This document shows, one piece after another, positions 54,675 to 62,663 of a stretch of 64,000 nt of DNA. The DNA comes from an uncultured Cohaesibacter sp. (GTDB lineage Bacteria > Pseudomonadota > Alphaproteobacteria > Rhizobiales > Cohaesibacteraceae). The position numbers and the translations under genes are program-made. Every line of letters starts with the position of its first letter. The stretch's first letter is position 1. The DNA lies in the NCBI RefSeq assembly GCF_963662805.1, contig NZ_OY759862.1:1-64000 (forward strand), in the 5' to 3' direction. The notes under the pieces were generated by a model that was not told the origin of the DNA, did no database searches, and saw only the letters and a program-made list of their open reading frames with translations.

Positions 54675-55784
54675 CTACCGGACGATTGTCAGGCGCTCTG
54701 CTGCGCGCGTCACTCCGGTATAGAGCCAGCGCTGGCGATGATCCCGAAACGCCCAGCTCTCATCGAACAGCATCACGTCATCCCATTGCGAGCCCTGCGC
54801 CTTGTGTACCGTCAGGGCATAGCCATAGTCGAAGGCATCCCCCTGCTTGCGGACCGTCCAGGGCAATTCACCCTCATGGTCCTCGAACAGCGCTTTGGGC
54901 ACTTTCAGGGGCACACGGCCCGAGAGTTCATGGTTGAGTTCGGGTGACACCCGCATCTTGATGTCCTTGCCGACCCGGCTCGTGACCTTGTCGACCATCC
55001 AGATGCCACCATTCAACAGCCCCTTCTGGTGATTGTTGCGCAGACAGACCAGCTTGTCGCCGACCTGCGGGTAGGGGCCTTCGAAATCCTTCAACTCCCT
55101 CAGACGCTTGTTGTACTTCTGCCGGGTCACATTGCGCCCGACGAGCACCTGATCCGCCTTAAGAACCTGCTCGGTTTCGAGGGTGCGCCGCCCGATCACC
55201 TGTACGGAGCCATAGTCGCCGTAGTCGGGCGTTCCGCCTTCGCGAACCTCCTGAGCCAGTCGCACGATCGGATTGTCTTGCGCCTGCCGGTGAATCTCCG
55301 TGAGCATCATGTCCGGCTCTGCTTCGGTAAAGAAGCCGCCCCCCGAAACCGGTGGCAACTGGGCCGGATCTCCGAGCACAAGGATGGGCTTGCGAAAGGA
55401 GAGCAGGTCCGAGCCCAGCATCTCGTCAACCATCGAACACTCGTCGATGATAATCAGATCCGCATCATGGGCCGGACTGTCGCGATTGATGACGAAGGCA
55501 GGAACATCGCCCTCCTGATCCTCCTCCTCGCGCGTGTCGGGCCGGTAGATCATGGCGTGGATCGTACTGGCCCCCGGGCAGCCCTTCTGGCGCAGCACCT
55601 GCGCGGCCTTGCCGGTGAAGGCACCAAAGAGAACGGTCCCGTCCACCCCTTCGGCAAGATGCCGGGCGAGCGTCGTCTTGCCGGTACCGGCATAGCCGAA
55701 CAGCCGGAAGATGGGCTCGTCACCTTTGGCGATCCACTCGCCAACGGCCTTGAGCGCGGCGTCCTGTTGTTGCGACCACTCCAT
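54675..55784 (-). CDS. RecD-like superfamily 1 DNA helicase
   Basis: The 369-residue protein has SF1 helicase motifs in order: Walker A GYAGTGKTT (30-38), AFTGKAAQVLRQKG (motif Ia), IIIDECSMVD (motif II), LVLGDPAQLPPV (motif III), EIHRQ (motif IV), and the C-terminal DYGYALTVHKAQGSQWDDV and WLYTGVTRAAERL (motifs V and VI). It corresponds to short RecD2/Dda-like helicases that lack the long N terminus of RecD2. It probably acts in DNA repair or replication restart. It is monocistronic, converging with the CheY-like gene. Confidence 0.9.
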   Translation of the reverse strand: MEWSQQQDAALKAVGEWIAKGDEPIFRLFGYAGTGKTTLARHLAEGVDGTVLFGAFTGKAAQVLRQKGCPGASTIHAMIYRPDTREEEDQEGDVPAFVINRDSPAHDADLIIIDECSMVDEMLGSDLLSFRKPILVLGDPAQLPPVSGGGFFTEAEPDMMLTEIHRQAQDNPIVRLAQEVREGGTPDYGDYGSVQVIGRRTLETEQVLKADQVLVGRNVTRQKYNKRLRELKDFEGPYPQVGDKLVCLRNNHQKGLLNGGIWMVDKVTSRVGKDIKMRVSPELNHELSGRVPLKVPKALFEDHEGELPWTVRKQGDAFDYGYALTVHKAQGSQWDDVMLFDESWAFRDHRQRWLYTGVTRAAERLTIVR

Positions 55785-55984
55785 TCTTGACCTCAGTCGG
55801 CGAAAGCCTCTGATCCCGACAGCCGGAATTTCACAGAAAGGGTGCCAGAATCAGTTGCCTGATCCGGCGTGAACGGGGCGAGACTGGCGAAGCCCAATCC
55901 AAAGATCAAGATTGGGAGGTGTGAAGAAGGGAAAAAGGAGAAGAAAATGTGAACATCTAGCGAGAGGCTAGGGCGAGATGCACG

Positions 55985-56009
55985 AAAAACGCCGCCCGAA
56001 GGCGGCGTT
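55985..56009 (-). terminator. Intrinsic terminator after the tetR-type gene
   Basis: On the minus strand AACGCCGCC pairs with GGCGGCGTT around a 4-base loop and runs into TTTTT, about 50 bp after the regulator stop. Confidence 0.85.
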
Positions 56010-56058
56010 CATGACTGGTCAGGAAGGGATCGAAGACTTGTCGCTTGTCAAGCCATGA

Positions 56059-56736
56059 TCAGGCATTCATCAGCTTCTTTTCCGCTTCCTCCGACTGCCG
56101 CAAGGCTTCGAGAGGGCGGGACTGAGACCGGATGAGTGCCGCAAAGTGCGGTGAAAGTCCGGCGAGCTGGTCGAGCCCGATTTTTGTCAGCCGCTGTTCG
56201 GTCGCATCAATCCGCGAGAAGTGCGCAAGACCGATGAAGATGCACAACAGGTGATCAAAGCTGATCGTGCCTGCTGCGCTCGCAGCCGGATTTTCGGCTT
56301 CGATCCGCTTGATGAGATGAGAAATGCCATCGGCTAGCTGTAAGTAGTAGTCCTGATAGATCTCGTAGGCGCTCTCGTTCTGTGGCGTCAGCTCACTGAG
56401 CCCGTTGAAGAACAGACAGCCCCGTCCTCGACCTTCATGAGCGAGAAAACTGCTGAAGTCGAGGATGAAATCGACCAGCAGCAAATCAGGCTTTGTCTGA
56501 CTGGACTGCACCGCTGGGCTCATCAACATCTGCAAGGGTGATGACGCGATGTAACGCTCCATAACCGTTGCCAGAATTCCCTCGCGGGAATTGAAACTAT
56601 TGTAGAAACTCGAACGTTGGATTTTCATTGCCTCGACCAGTGAACTGATCGATGTTCTTGCAATTCCATCTGCCCAAAAACAGTTGCTGGCTGCTGTCAG
56701 GACTTTGTCGAGATCGAATTCTTTAGGTCTCCCCAT
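56059..56736 (-). CDS. TetR-family transcriptional regulator
   Basis: A 225-residue repressor-type protein. The N-terminal helix-turn-helix covers about residues 10-55 (FDLDKVLTAASNCFWADGIARTSISSLVEAMKIQRSSFYNSFNSREGIL). The ligand domain has GCLFFNGLSELTPQNESAY, close to the YxaF/AcrR-like group that answers small organic effectors. It has no divergent partner; the adjacent gene is the DegT-fold protein transcribed in the same direction from upstream. The target is unknown. Confidence 0.88.
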   Translation of the reverse strand: MGRPKEFDLDKVLTAASNCFWADGIARTSISSLVEAMKIQRSSFYNSFNSREGILATVMERYIASSPLQMLMSPAVQSSQTKPDLLLVDFILDFSSFLAHEGRGRGCLFFNGLSELTPQNESAYEIYQDYYLQLADGISHLIKRIEAENPAASAAGTISFDHLLCIFIGLAHFSRIDATEQRLTKIGLDQLAGLSPHFAALIRSQSRPLEALRQSEEAEKKLMNA

Positions 56737-57067
56737 GTGTTCACCCCGTGTTGCCGCTTTTAAACCACCAAAATTATATTCCTATAACGAAAACCTACTC
56801 GTGATCGGTGAAGTCCGCAACTTTGTTGTGTGAGAAAACGCGCTTTTGATCATGCTGTAACAAAAGTGTGATCCGACTCAGACCTGCATTTTGCAGTCAA
56901 TCATGCGTAATATGACTGATCAATATCCACCGATTGTAGGTATTACTGCTCAGATTTTAGCAGCATTTTCGACAAGTTGGTCTGAAATAGATATTTGAAG
57001 TTAATGAGCTATTGCGGAATTTAGCGAAAAAATCAGGTAAAAATACGTATAAGACCAGTCTGTATCG
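56737..57067. other. AT-rich spacer upstream of the tetR-type gene
   Basis: This 331-bp AT-rich stretch lies between the end of the DegT-fold gene and the start of the tetR-type gene. No coding frame, strong hairpin with T tract, or clear operator was found. Confidence 0.4.
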
Positions 57068-58186
57068 CTAAGTTTGCTCGAAGTAATTTTTTACTGACTG
57101 TACTAAAAAATGCTGCTCACGCCGTCCAATGTGAGGCCCTGTGGGTAAACTGAAGGCGCCATAGGACCACTTTGACGCCACTGGGCAAATCGGTTGTGAA
57201 ACCTGACGTGAGAAAAACTGCAACTCACTCAAATTTCGATAGCTTCGATAGACTTCGAACCCTTCCAAACGAATCTTTTCGAACAATCCATCCCGATGTT
57301 GGGCCTGAATATGGATGGGGTAGCTCACCAGATGACGGGGGCTTTCGGTTCGTGTGCCCAGACGGCGCACCGGCAGCCCGTCCAGCAGTTCATCATAAAG
57401 CGCAACTTGCTGATCAATCGTCTGTTGCAGGTCCGGCAGGCTATTCAGGGCATGACACAGCCGTTTGTCATCAACAAGGTTGAGCCCGGCGATGAGATCA
57501 ATGAAGGGCGCTTCCGGCATTTCCGGATCTTCCTCACTGAAAATCCGTTCCGATACGTCGGTCTGCCGTGTCCAGATATCGAGCAGTTGATGATATCGCT
57601 GGGTGCGGGTGACGATGAAGCCGGGGAGGTCTCCTTCGCTTTCACGCAAGCCCGGCAGGCAGGCCACGAGCATGTCGCAATGCTCTGCGGGAGCTTCAAG
57701 AGTGCCGAGGGCCGTGAAGGCATCCGAGCCATCCTCGACAATGGCAATGCCGCGATCCTTCAGCAGAGTGTTGAGCGCTTCGGTTCGGGCGATCTGACCG
57801 TAAAGGTGCGAGACGACCACGATGCGGGTCTTGTCTGTAAGAGCTGTGGCAACCGCCTCCAGTGACAACAGGAGCCGATCATGGGAGACGTCAACAAAAA
57901 CCGGGCGCGCACCGGTGAGCTGCACCGCATGGGCGATGCCGACCGGAGCCAGCGCAGGCAGAATGACTTCATCATCCGGCCCAAGCCCCAGAACCAGAAA
58001 GGCCGCATAAAGCGCCGTCGACCAACCCGAGGCGAGATGGACATGGCAGCCCCTGAAGTGGGCATGCAGCAGATCAATGGCATCCTGCGTTGGTTCCTGA
58101 CCAGACGGATCGCTGCCATTGATAGGAGGAGTCATCCCGGAATAGAGAGAACGGGCAAGTGGTTTTGAGGAGAACTTAGAAGACAT
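57068..58186 (-). CDS. DegT/DnrJ/EryC1-fold protein lacking the PLP lysine
   Basis: The 372-residue sequence follows the DegT/ArnB sugar aminotransferase fold: HLASGWSTALYAAFLVLGLGPDDEVILPALAP, the A-R-P-V-F-V-D-V segment (93-100), VVVSHLYGQIA, and Asp152 in IVEDGSDAF, which would hold the PLP ring nitrogen. Where these enzymes carry the Schiff-base lysine (H-A-T-K-S), this protein reads P-G-L-R-E with Arg181. It should not catalyse ordinary transamination. It might bind PLP in another way, act as a PLP-independent enzyme, or be regulatory. No sugar-nucleotide genes lie nearby. The family is fairly clear and the function is unknown. Confidence 0.7.
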   Translation of the reverse strand: MSSKFSSKPLARSLYSGMTPPINGSDPSGQEPTQDAIDLLHAHFRGCHVHLASGWSTALYAAFLVLGLGPDDEVILPALAPVGIAHAVQLTGARPVFVDVSHDRLLLSLEAVATALTDKTRIVVVSHLYGQIARTEALNTLLKDRGIAIVEDGSDAFTALGTLEAPAEHCDMLVACLPGLRESEGDLPGFIVTRTQRYHQLLDIWTRQTDVSERIFSEEDPEMPEAPFIDLIAGLNLVDDKRLCHALNSLPDLQQTIDQQVALYDELLDGLPVRRLGTRTESPRHLVSYPIHIQAQHRDGLFEKIRLEGFEVYRSYRNLSELQFFSRQVSQPICPVASKWSYGAFSLPTGPHIGRREQHFLVQSVKNYFEQT

Positions 58187-58352
58187 GAGGGCGCCGGTAC
58201 TGTTTCACTTTAACGACGAGCCTATCTCCGAGCGGTGCAGGTCCCGTTAATCTATCGATATAGTAACGTAATCCTGCGCACGAAGGATCCCGGAAAGTCA
58301 CCGAAAATCAGGAATATGGTTAGCGCACCGTTAAAGACTGAAGGCTGGAAAG

Positions 58353-59270
58353 TCAGTCTTCAGGGCCCGGTTCATCGTCGTCTTCGTCATAAACCGGCTC
58401 AATCGGACTAAGGTAGCCTTCCACGGCATGCACCTGATCCCGAAAGGCCCGGAGATTGTCGACGAGACCTGTGCCGCCAAGTCGGGCGCATTCCGCAAGA
58501 ATAAGCTCGCAGGCCGATGCCGCAGGCACCAGAGACGGAATGAGCTGAGGCCCGTCCATGGGCACGAACAACCCCATGTCTGACAGCGGAACCGCAGGCG
58601 ACGACATGGTGTCGGTGATTGCAGCAATGCGGCAGCCGCGCTTCTTGGCGATCGTCAGCAGCCTGCCGCCTTCCGATGCGTAGGGCGCAAAGGTGAACAG
58701 GATGATCAGGTCGTTGGGGCCTGCCTGCCCGAGAATATCGAAATGCGATCCGTCCGGACTTTCCAGAAGCTCCATCTTGCGCATGGCGATCTTGCCCGCA
58801 TAGGCGAGATAATGCGCAAAGGCAAAGGACGAACGGTACCCCGAAACATAGACCCGTTCGGCATCAAGAATTGCTTTGGCGATCCGTTGAACCGCTTTTT
58901 GCGTGTCGGGCTGAAACAGGCTTGAAAGATTGCTGAGAGTCGCCTTGCCAATCTCGAAGAAGGCATCGGACTCTTGTCCCCAGCGGCCATCCTTTTGCAG
59001 AGCGGCGGCCCGTTCCTCAAGGCGCACGTCGACCGCCTGCACCCCTTCCTGAAATACGGCGCGAAACGGATCGTAGGTGGAAAAGCCTGCCACCTGAGCC
59101 AGACGCACGATGGTGGAGGGATGCACGTCGGCTGCCTTTGCCAACTGCCGGACCGACTTGAAGGCGACATGGGCCGGATTTTCCAGCGCGTAGGACGCAG
59201 CCACTTTCATCTGCGGAGACAGATCGGCATAGGCATCCCAGAGCACTTGGCGCAGATCGTCTAGTTTCAT
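58353..59270 (-). CDS. MurR/RpiR-family transcriptional regulator
   Basis: A 305-residue regulator with an N-terminal RpiR helix-turn-helix (about 1-75; SVRQLAKAADVHPSTIVRLAQVAGFSTYDPFRAVFQEG) and a C-terminal SIS domain (VYVSGYRSSFAFAHYLAYAG, NDLIILFTFAPYASEG, CRIAAITDTMSSP) that binds phosphosugars in many members. The tail is very acidic. ATG 59270 has AAGGAAAC directly upstream. It is divergent from the BKACE-like gene, which it may control. Confidence 0.9.
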   Translation of the reverse strand: MKLDDLRQVLWDAYADLSPQMKVAASYALENPAHVAFKSVRQLAKAADVHPSTIVRLAQVAGFSTYDPFRAVFQEGVQAVDVRLEERAAALQKDGRWGQESDAFFEIGKATLSNLSSLFQPDTQKAVQRIAKAILDAERVYVSGYRSSFAFAHYLAYAGKIAMRKMELLESPDGSHFDILGQAGPNDLIILFTFAPYASEGGRLLTIAKKRGCRIAAITDTMSSPAVPLSDMGLFVPMDGPQLIPSLVPAASACELILAECARLGGTGLVDNLRAFRDQVHAVEGYLSPIEPVYDEDDDEPGPED

Positions 59271-59635
59271 GTTTCCTTTTCCTGCCGGCTCGGGTGTTTG
59301 ATGCTGTCGGCCTTTCCGGGGCACTGTTGAGCGCTGCGATCATCGAACAGGTCTCCTACATACAAAAGAAGTCCCGGTTTGGCAAAGTCTGTCTGTGGTT
59401 TCCGCCATTGCTGCGATCCCTCTGATGCGACCGATTGACAATATTACCCTACGGCATCCAGAAATATAACTATGAAAAAATACGATTTATATAAGCAATG
59501 GGTTGTTGAATTAAGTATTTTAGTATTTTAGGATAGTATAATTTATGATTAAATTTTAAAGACTTACATTGTTTTTGGTTGGCTCAGAAAAGTGAACGGA
59601 AAAATGCCGTCCATAGACGAATAAAAGGTGGGGCG
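59271..59635. other. Divergent AT-rich control region (rpiR-type / BKACE-like)
   Basis: 365 bp, strongly AT-rich in its right half. TATAAT at 59537-59542 is a good -10 for the rightward gene, without a matching -35. No RpiR operator could be identified with confidence. Confidence 0.45.
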
Positions 59636-60493
59636 ATGATTTATGGGATTCCAAAAGCGGCCGCGTTGACGATGTCCGCAAATGGCGCAATACGCACGAA
59701 ACGCGATATAGTGGGGTTGCCTGTCACTCTTGAGGAGCTTGTCAAAGCCGCCAAAACGGCCCAGTCTGCAGGGGCGGCTTTGTTCAGTTTTACAGTGCGG
59801 GGTGATAAGGCCCGCTGCTCCATCGACCCGGGCATGTGCAATGACGTGCTGAAGACCCTGCGTGAGGAAACCGGTGGTGCGCTGCTTCTTCAGTTGGAAC
59901 TCGATACATCCTCCGGCCTTCAGCCTAGGGACATGGAAGCCTTCCTGCGCGCCGTCAATCCCGATGCTGTGCAGTTGCGCTTTGACCAGTTGTTCCCCCG
60001 AGACGGTGACGAGAACGACGAAGCGATTGCCCGGGACATTCTTGATCTCGCCGAGGAAAAGGGGCTGGGGGTGCAGTTTGCGCTCGTCCAGCCCAGTGAC
60101 ATCGACTGGTTCTATGCCTTCCGCCAATATGGCGTGATCCCGGAAAGCTGCCGCTCCTTGCTATTCATATTGGGCGAGGATGGCGAAGAACCGGACTGCG
60201 ACCCTCAGGATTTGCGCCGCTTTCTCAATGCGCTTGAAAAGCAGAGGCTCCTTGGTCAGGTCGTCTGGTCGGCAGCCGCCTTCGGCCCCCGCGAAACCGC
60301 CGCATTGACCGCGGCCCTGGCACTCGGCGGACATGCCGCATCCGGATATTGTTACAATATGCTCCGCGCTGATGGAGAGCCTTTCGCATCCCAGCAAGAT
60401 CAGCTAAGCCTGTTGTCAGAAACGGCAATGAGGCTCGGTCGTCCGGCTGCCAGTGCAATCGAGGCCCGCACCTTGCTGTTTGGACCCAGATGA
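59636..60493 (+). CDS. BKACE-like (DUF849) protein lacking metal-binding histidines
   Basis: The 285-residue protein aligns by eye with beta-keto acid cleavage enzymes (DUF849): an N-terminal T-K-R-D-I-V-G-L-P-V-T-L-E-E-L (21-35), A-G-A-A-L (45-49), S-I-D-P-G-M, and a TIM-barrel pattern of strands and helices with SAAAFGPRETAALTAALALGGHAASGY near the end. The family binds a divalent metal with an H-x-H motif before V-R. Here that position reads S-F-T-V-R (residues 51-55), so both histidines are gone. The family catalysis is therefore unlikely, and a different activity or a binding role is possible. ATG 59636 has AAAGGTGGGG upstream. Confidence 0.6.
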   Translation: MIYGIPKAAALTMSANGAIRTKRDIVGLPVTLEELVKAAKTAQSAGAALFSFTVRGDKARCSIDPGMCNDVLKTLREETGGALLLQLELDTSSGLQPRDMEAFLRAVNPDAVQLRFDQLFPRDGDENDEAIARDILDLAEEKGLGVQFALVQPSDIDWFYAFRQYGVIPESCRSLLFILGEDGEEPDCDPQDLRRFLNALEKQRLLGQVVWSAAAFGPRETAALTAALALGGHAASGYCYNMLRADGEPFASQQDQLSLLSETAMRLGRPAASAIEARTLLFGPR

Positions 60494-60571
60494 GGACTTG
60501 GCACCTGCAAGGCAACTGGGATCACAAGAACAGGTGCCACGAGTAAGTGCTATGACTTGAAGGTCCCCCAA

Positions 60572-61201
60572 ATGTCCGTTTCATCCTCCGACCGGTTTCT
60601 TCCTCGCCGTGACAACGTCAAGGCCGAGATTACAGACCGTTCCCTGAAATATGATGGTTTCATCAAGCTCTATGAGTGCAATGTCAGCTTCAATCACTCC
60701 AATGGTGAGCGCCGCACGATAAAGCGTGAAATCCATGATCACGGCCACGCCATCTGCGTGTTGCCGGTTGATCGAGAGCGGCGTGTGGCCATGTTGGTTC
60801 GCCAGTTGCGGACAGGAGCTCTGGCCAATGGCGAGCGGGATCCGATGGTCCTCGAAGTCGCTGCCGGCCTCATCGATCCGGGTGAGGATCCGGAACAGGC
60901 CACGATGCGCGAGGCAGAGGAAGAGCTTGGCTTCCGCATCGATGATCTGTTCCACGTCACCAGCTTCTATGCTTCACCAGGCACTCTGACCGAAAAAATC
61001 GACGCCTATCTGGCGAGCTATACGCTTGACGACAGGATCCACGCGGGTGGTGGCCTTGATGACGAGGGTGAGGACATCATCGTCGAGGAAATCGCACTCG
61101 ATGAATTGGGTGAGGCCGTTCTTCAGGGAAATCTGAGGGATGCCAAGACCATTCTGCTAGTCCAGTATCTGATGCTCGGAGAGCCGGAGCTGTTTTTCTG
61201 A
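60572..61201 (+). CDS. Nudix hydrolase, ADP-sugar pyrophosphatase type
   Basis: The 209-residue enzyme has a complete Nudix box in G-L-I-D-P-G-E-D-P-E-Q-A-T-M-R-E-A-E-E-E-L-G (G-x5-E-x7-R-E-x2-E-E-x-G). It also has the NudF-type blocks AICVLPVDRERRVAMLVRQLR, VLEVAAGLIDPGE and FYASPGTLTEKI. It should hydrolyse ADP-ribose or ADP-sugars. ATG 60572 is the likely start. It follows the BKACE-like gene by 78 bp and may be in its operon. Confidence 0.9.
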   Translation: MSVSSSDRFLPRRDNVKAEITDRSLKYDGFIKLYECNVSFNHSNGERRTIKREIHDHGHAICVLPVDRERRVAMLVRQLRTGALANGERDPMVLEVAAGLIDPGEDPEQATMREAEEELGFRIDDLFHVTSFYASPGTLTEKIDAYLASYTLDDRIHAGGGLDDEGEDIIVEEIALDELGEAVLQGNLRDAKTILLVQYLMLGEPELFF

Positions 61202-61464
61202 AAGGCCTCCGGGGGGCTTGATCGCTTCGCTATTTGAAGGCCTGCCGCTAGCAGAAAATAATGTGTATACGGAGAGTTTCAGAAAAATTCAGTTTGTCGA
61301 CGTCTTGTCGAAATCACTGTATATCACGCATTCTTGATGGTTCGGTACAGGGGTTCCGGTTACAATCGGGTACAATTCTACAAACTTCATTACTTGAGCG
61401 TCCGGCATTCTCGAGACATAACTTCCATTTAACACTCCAATTTTTTTGCTCTCCGGTAGGTCTT

Positions 61465-62663
61465 ATGAAGCACTTAGTCACCATCGTGCTCGCGGTTGTC
61501 CTCATCGCCGCAGTTTACGTATTCCAGTTCGGCGTTCCCGAGGCCCTAAAATTTGAAAACGGACCCTCTAACGAGGCTTCGGCCAATACGCCAGGCAGGG
61601 ACAGGGCTGCATCAGGCGCGCGTAGCGGACCTTCTGCTGGACGCAGGCAAGGAGGCGGAGCAACTTTCGTGACTCTCGCCAAGGTTGATTTCACAAGCTA
61701 CCAGGATGCATTCAGCGCGATCGGGACGGGCGTCGCCGAGAAAAGCGTGTCGCTGATCTCCGAGGTTTCGGGGCAGATCAAACAGGTCATGTTTGATGGT
61801 ACTCAGGAGGTCAAGAAAGGTGATATCCTGATCCAGCTCGATGACGAGAGCGAACGGATCAACGTCGACATCGCCAAAACACCAATCTGGCCAAGGCCAT
61901 CGACAGTCTTGAGCGCTATCAGACCCTGCAGCAGCGCAACAGTGGAGCTGGTCACCGCAGTGACCATGAAAGCAGGCTGAGGCGGCAGTGGCCGTTGCCC
62001 GAGGCAATCTGTCCCTTGCCGAAGTGACGCTTCGCGACCCGCGCAATTCGCAGCCCCGATCGACGGGCGTCTGGGGGCTGTCCGATCTGGAAGTTGGAGA
62101 TTTCCTAGCCAATGGTACCAAGATCGTCGACATCAACAACACCGAAACCATCCGCGTGACCTTCGAGTTGCCGGAACGGGCCATCAACATCCTGTCGCTG
62201 GACAAAGAGGTAAGAGCCGAGACGCCTGCGCTTCGGGGCAAACAGTTCGAAGGCCATATCGTTGCCTTTGACAGCCAGATCGATGAGGCGACCCGCACGG
62301 TCACCGTCAGGGCCGCCATCAGCAACGAGAAGGGGCAATTGGTTGGCCGGGTATGACCTTCACTGTCTCGCTGGTGCAGGAGAGCGAGTCCGATGGCTTC
62401 CGTTCCCCTCGATTGCCCTAACCTGGACCCGTGACGGAACGCAGGTCTGGGTGGCCCGAGGACAACAAGGTGACAAACCTGATTCCTGTTGTCTTTCTCA
62501 AACGCGAGGACGACACCATCTGGATTGAAGGGGATGATCTGAAACCGGGCATGGATGTGGTGGTCGACGGCGTTCACAAGCTGCGCCCGGGTGCCAGCAT
62601 CATGGTTGCCAACGAAAACACCGTCGAATGCTTGCCAACAAGGTTGCGGAGGCAGGTCAATGA
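61465..62663 (+). CDS. RND efflux membrane fusion protein (multiple frameshifts)
   Basis: The periplasmic adaptor of an RND pump, of MexA/AcrA type. ATG 61465 starts a signal/anchor helix (HLVTIVLAVVLIAAVYVFQFG), then TLAKVDFTSYQDAFSAIGTGVAEKSVSL and the lipoyl-like EVSGQIKQVMFDGTQEVKKGDIL. After about 61880 the frame shifts repeatedly. Readable pieces are AVARGNLSLAEVTLR, GDFLANGTKIVDINNTETIRVTFELPERAINIL, DSQIDEATRTVTVRAAISNEKGQL, and GDDLKPGMDVVVDGVHKLRPGA. Resolvable breaks are extra bases (for example ACACC for ACC at about 61881, and added G at about 61940 and 61975). After repair the gene ends A-E-A-G-Q-stop at 62663, overlapping the pump start by ATGA. Confidence 0.82.
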
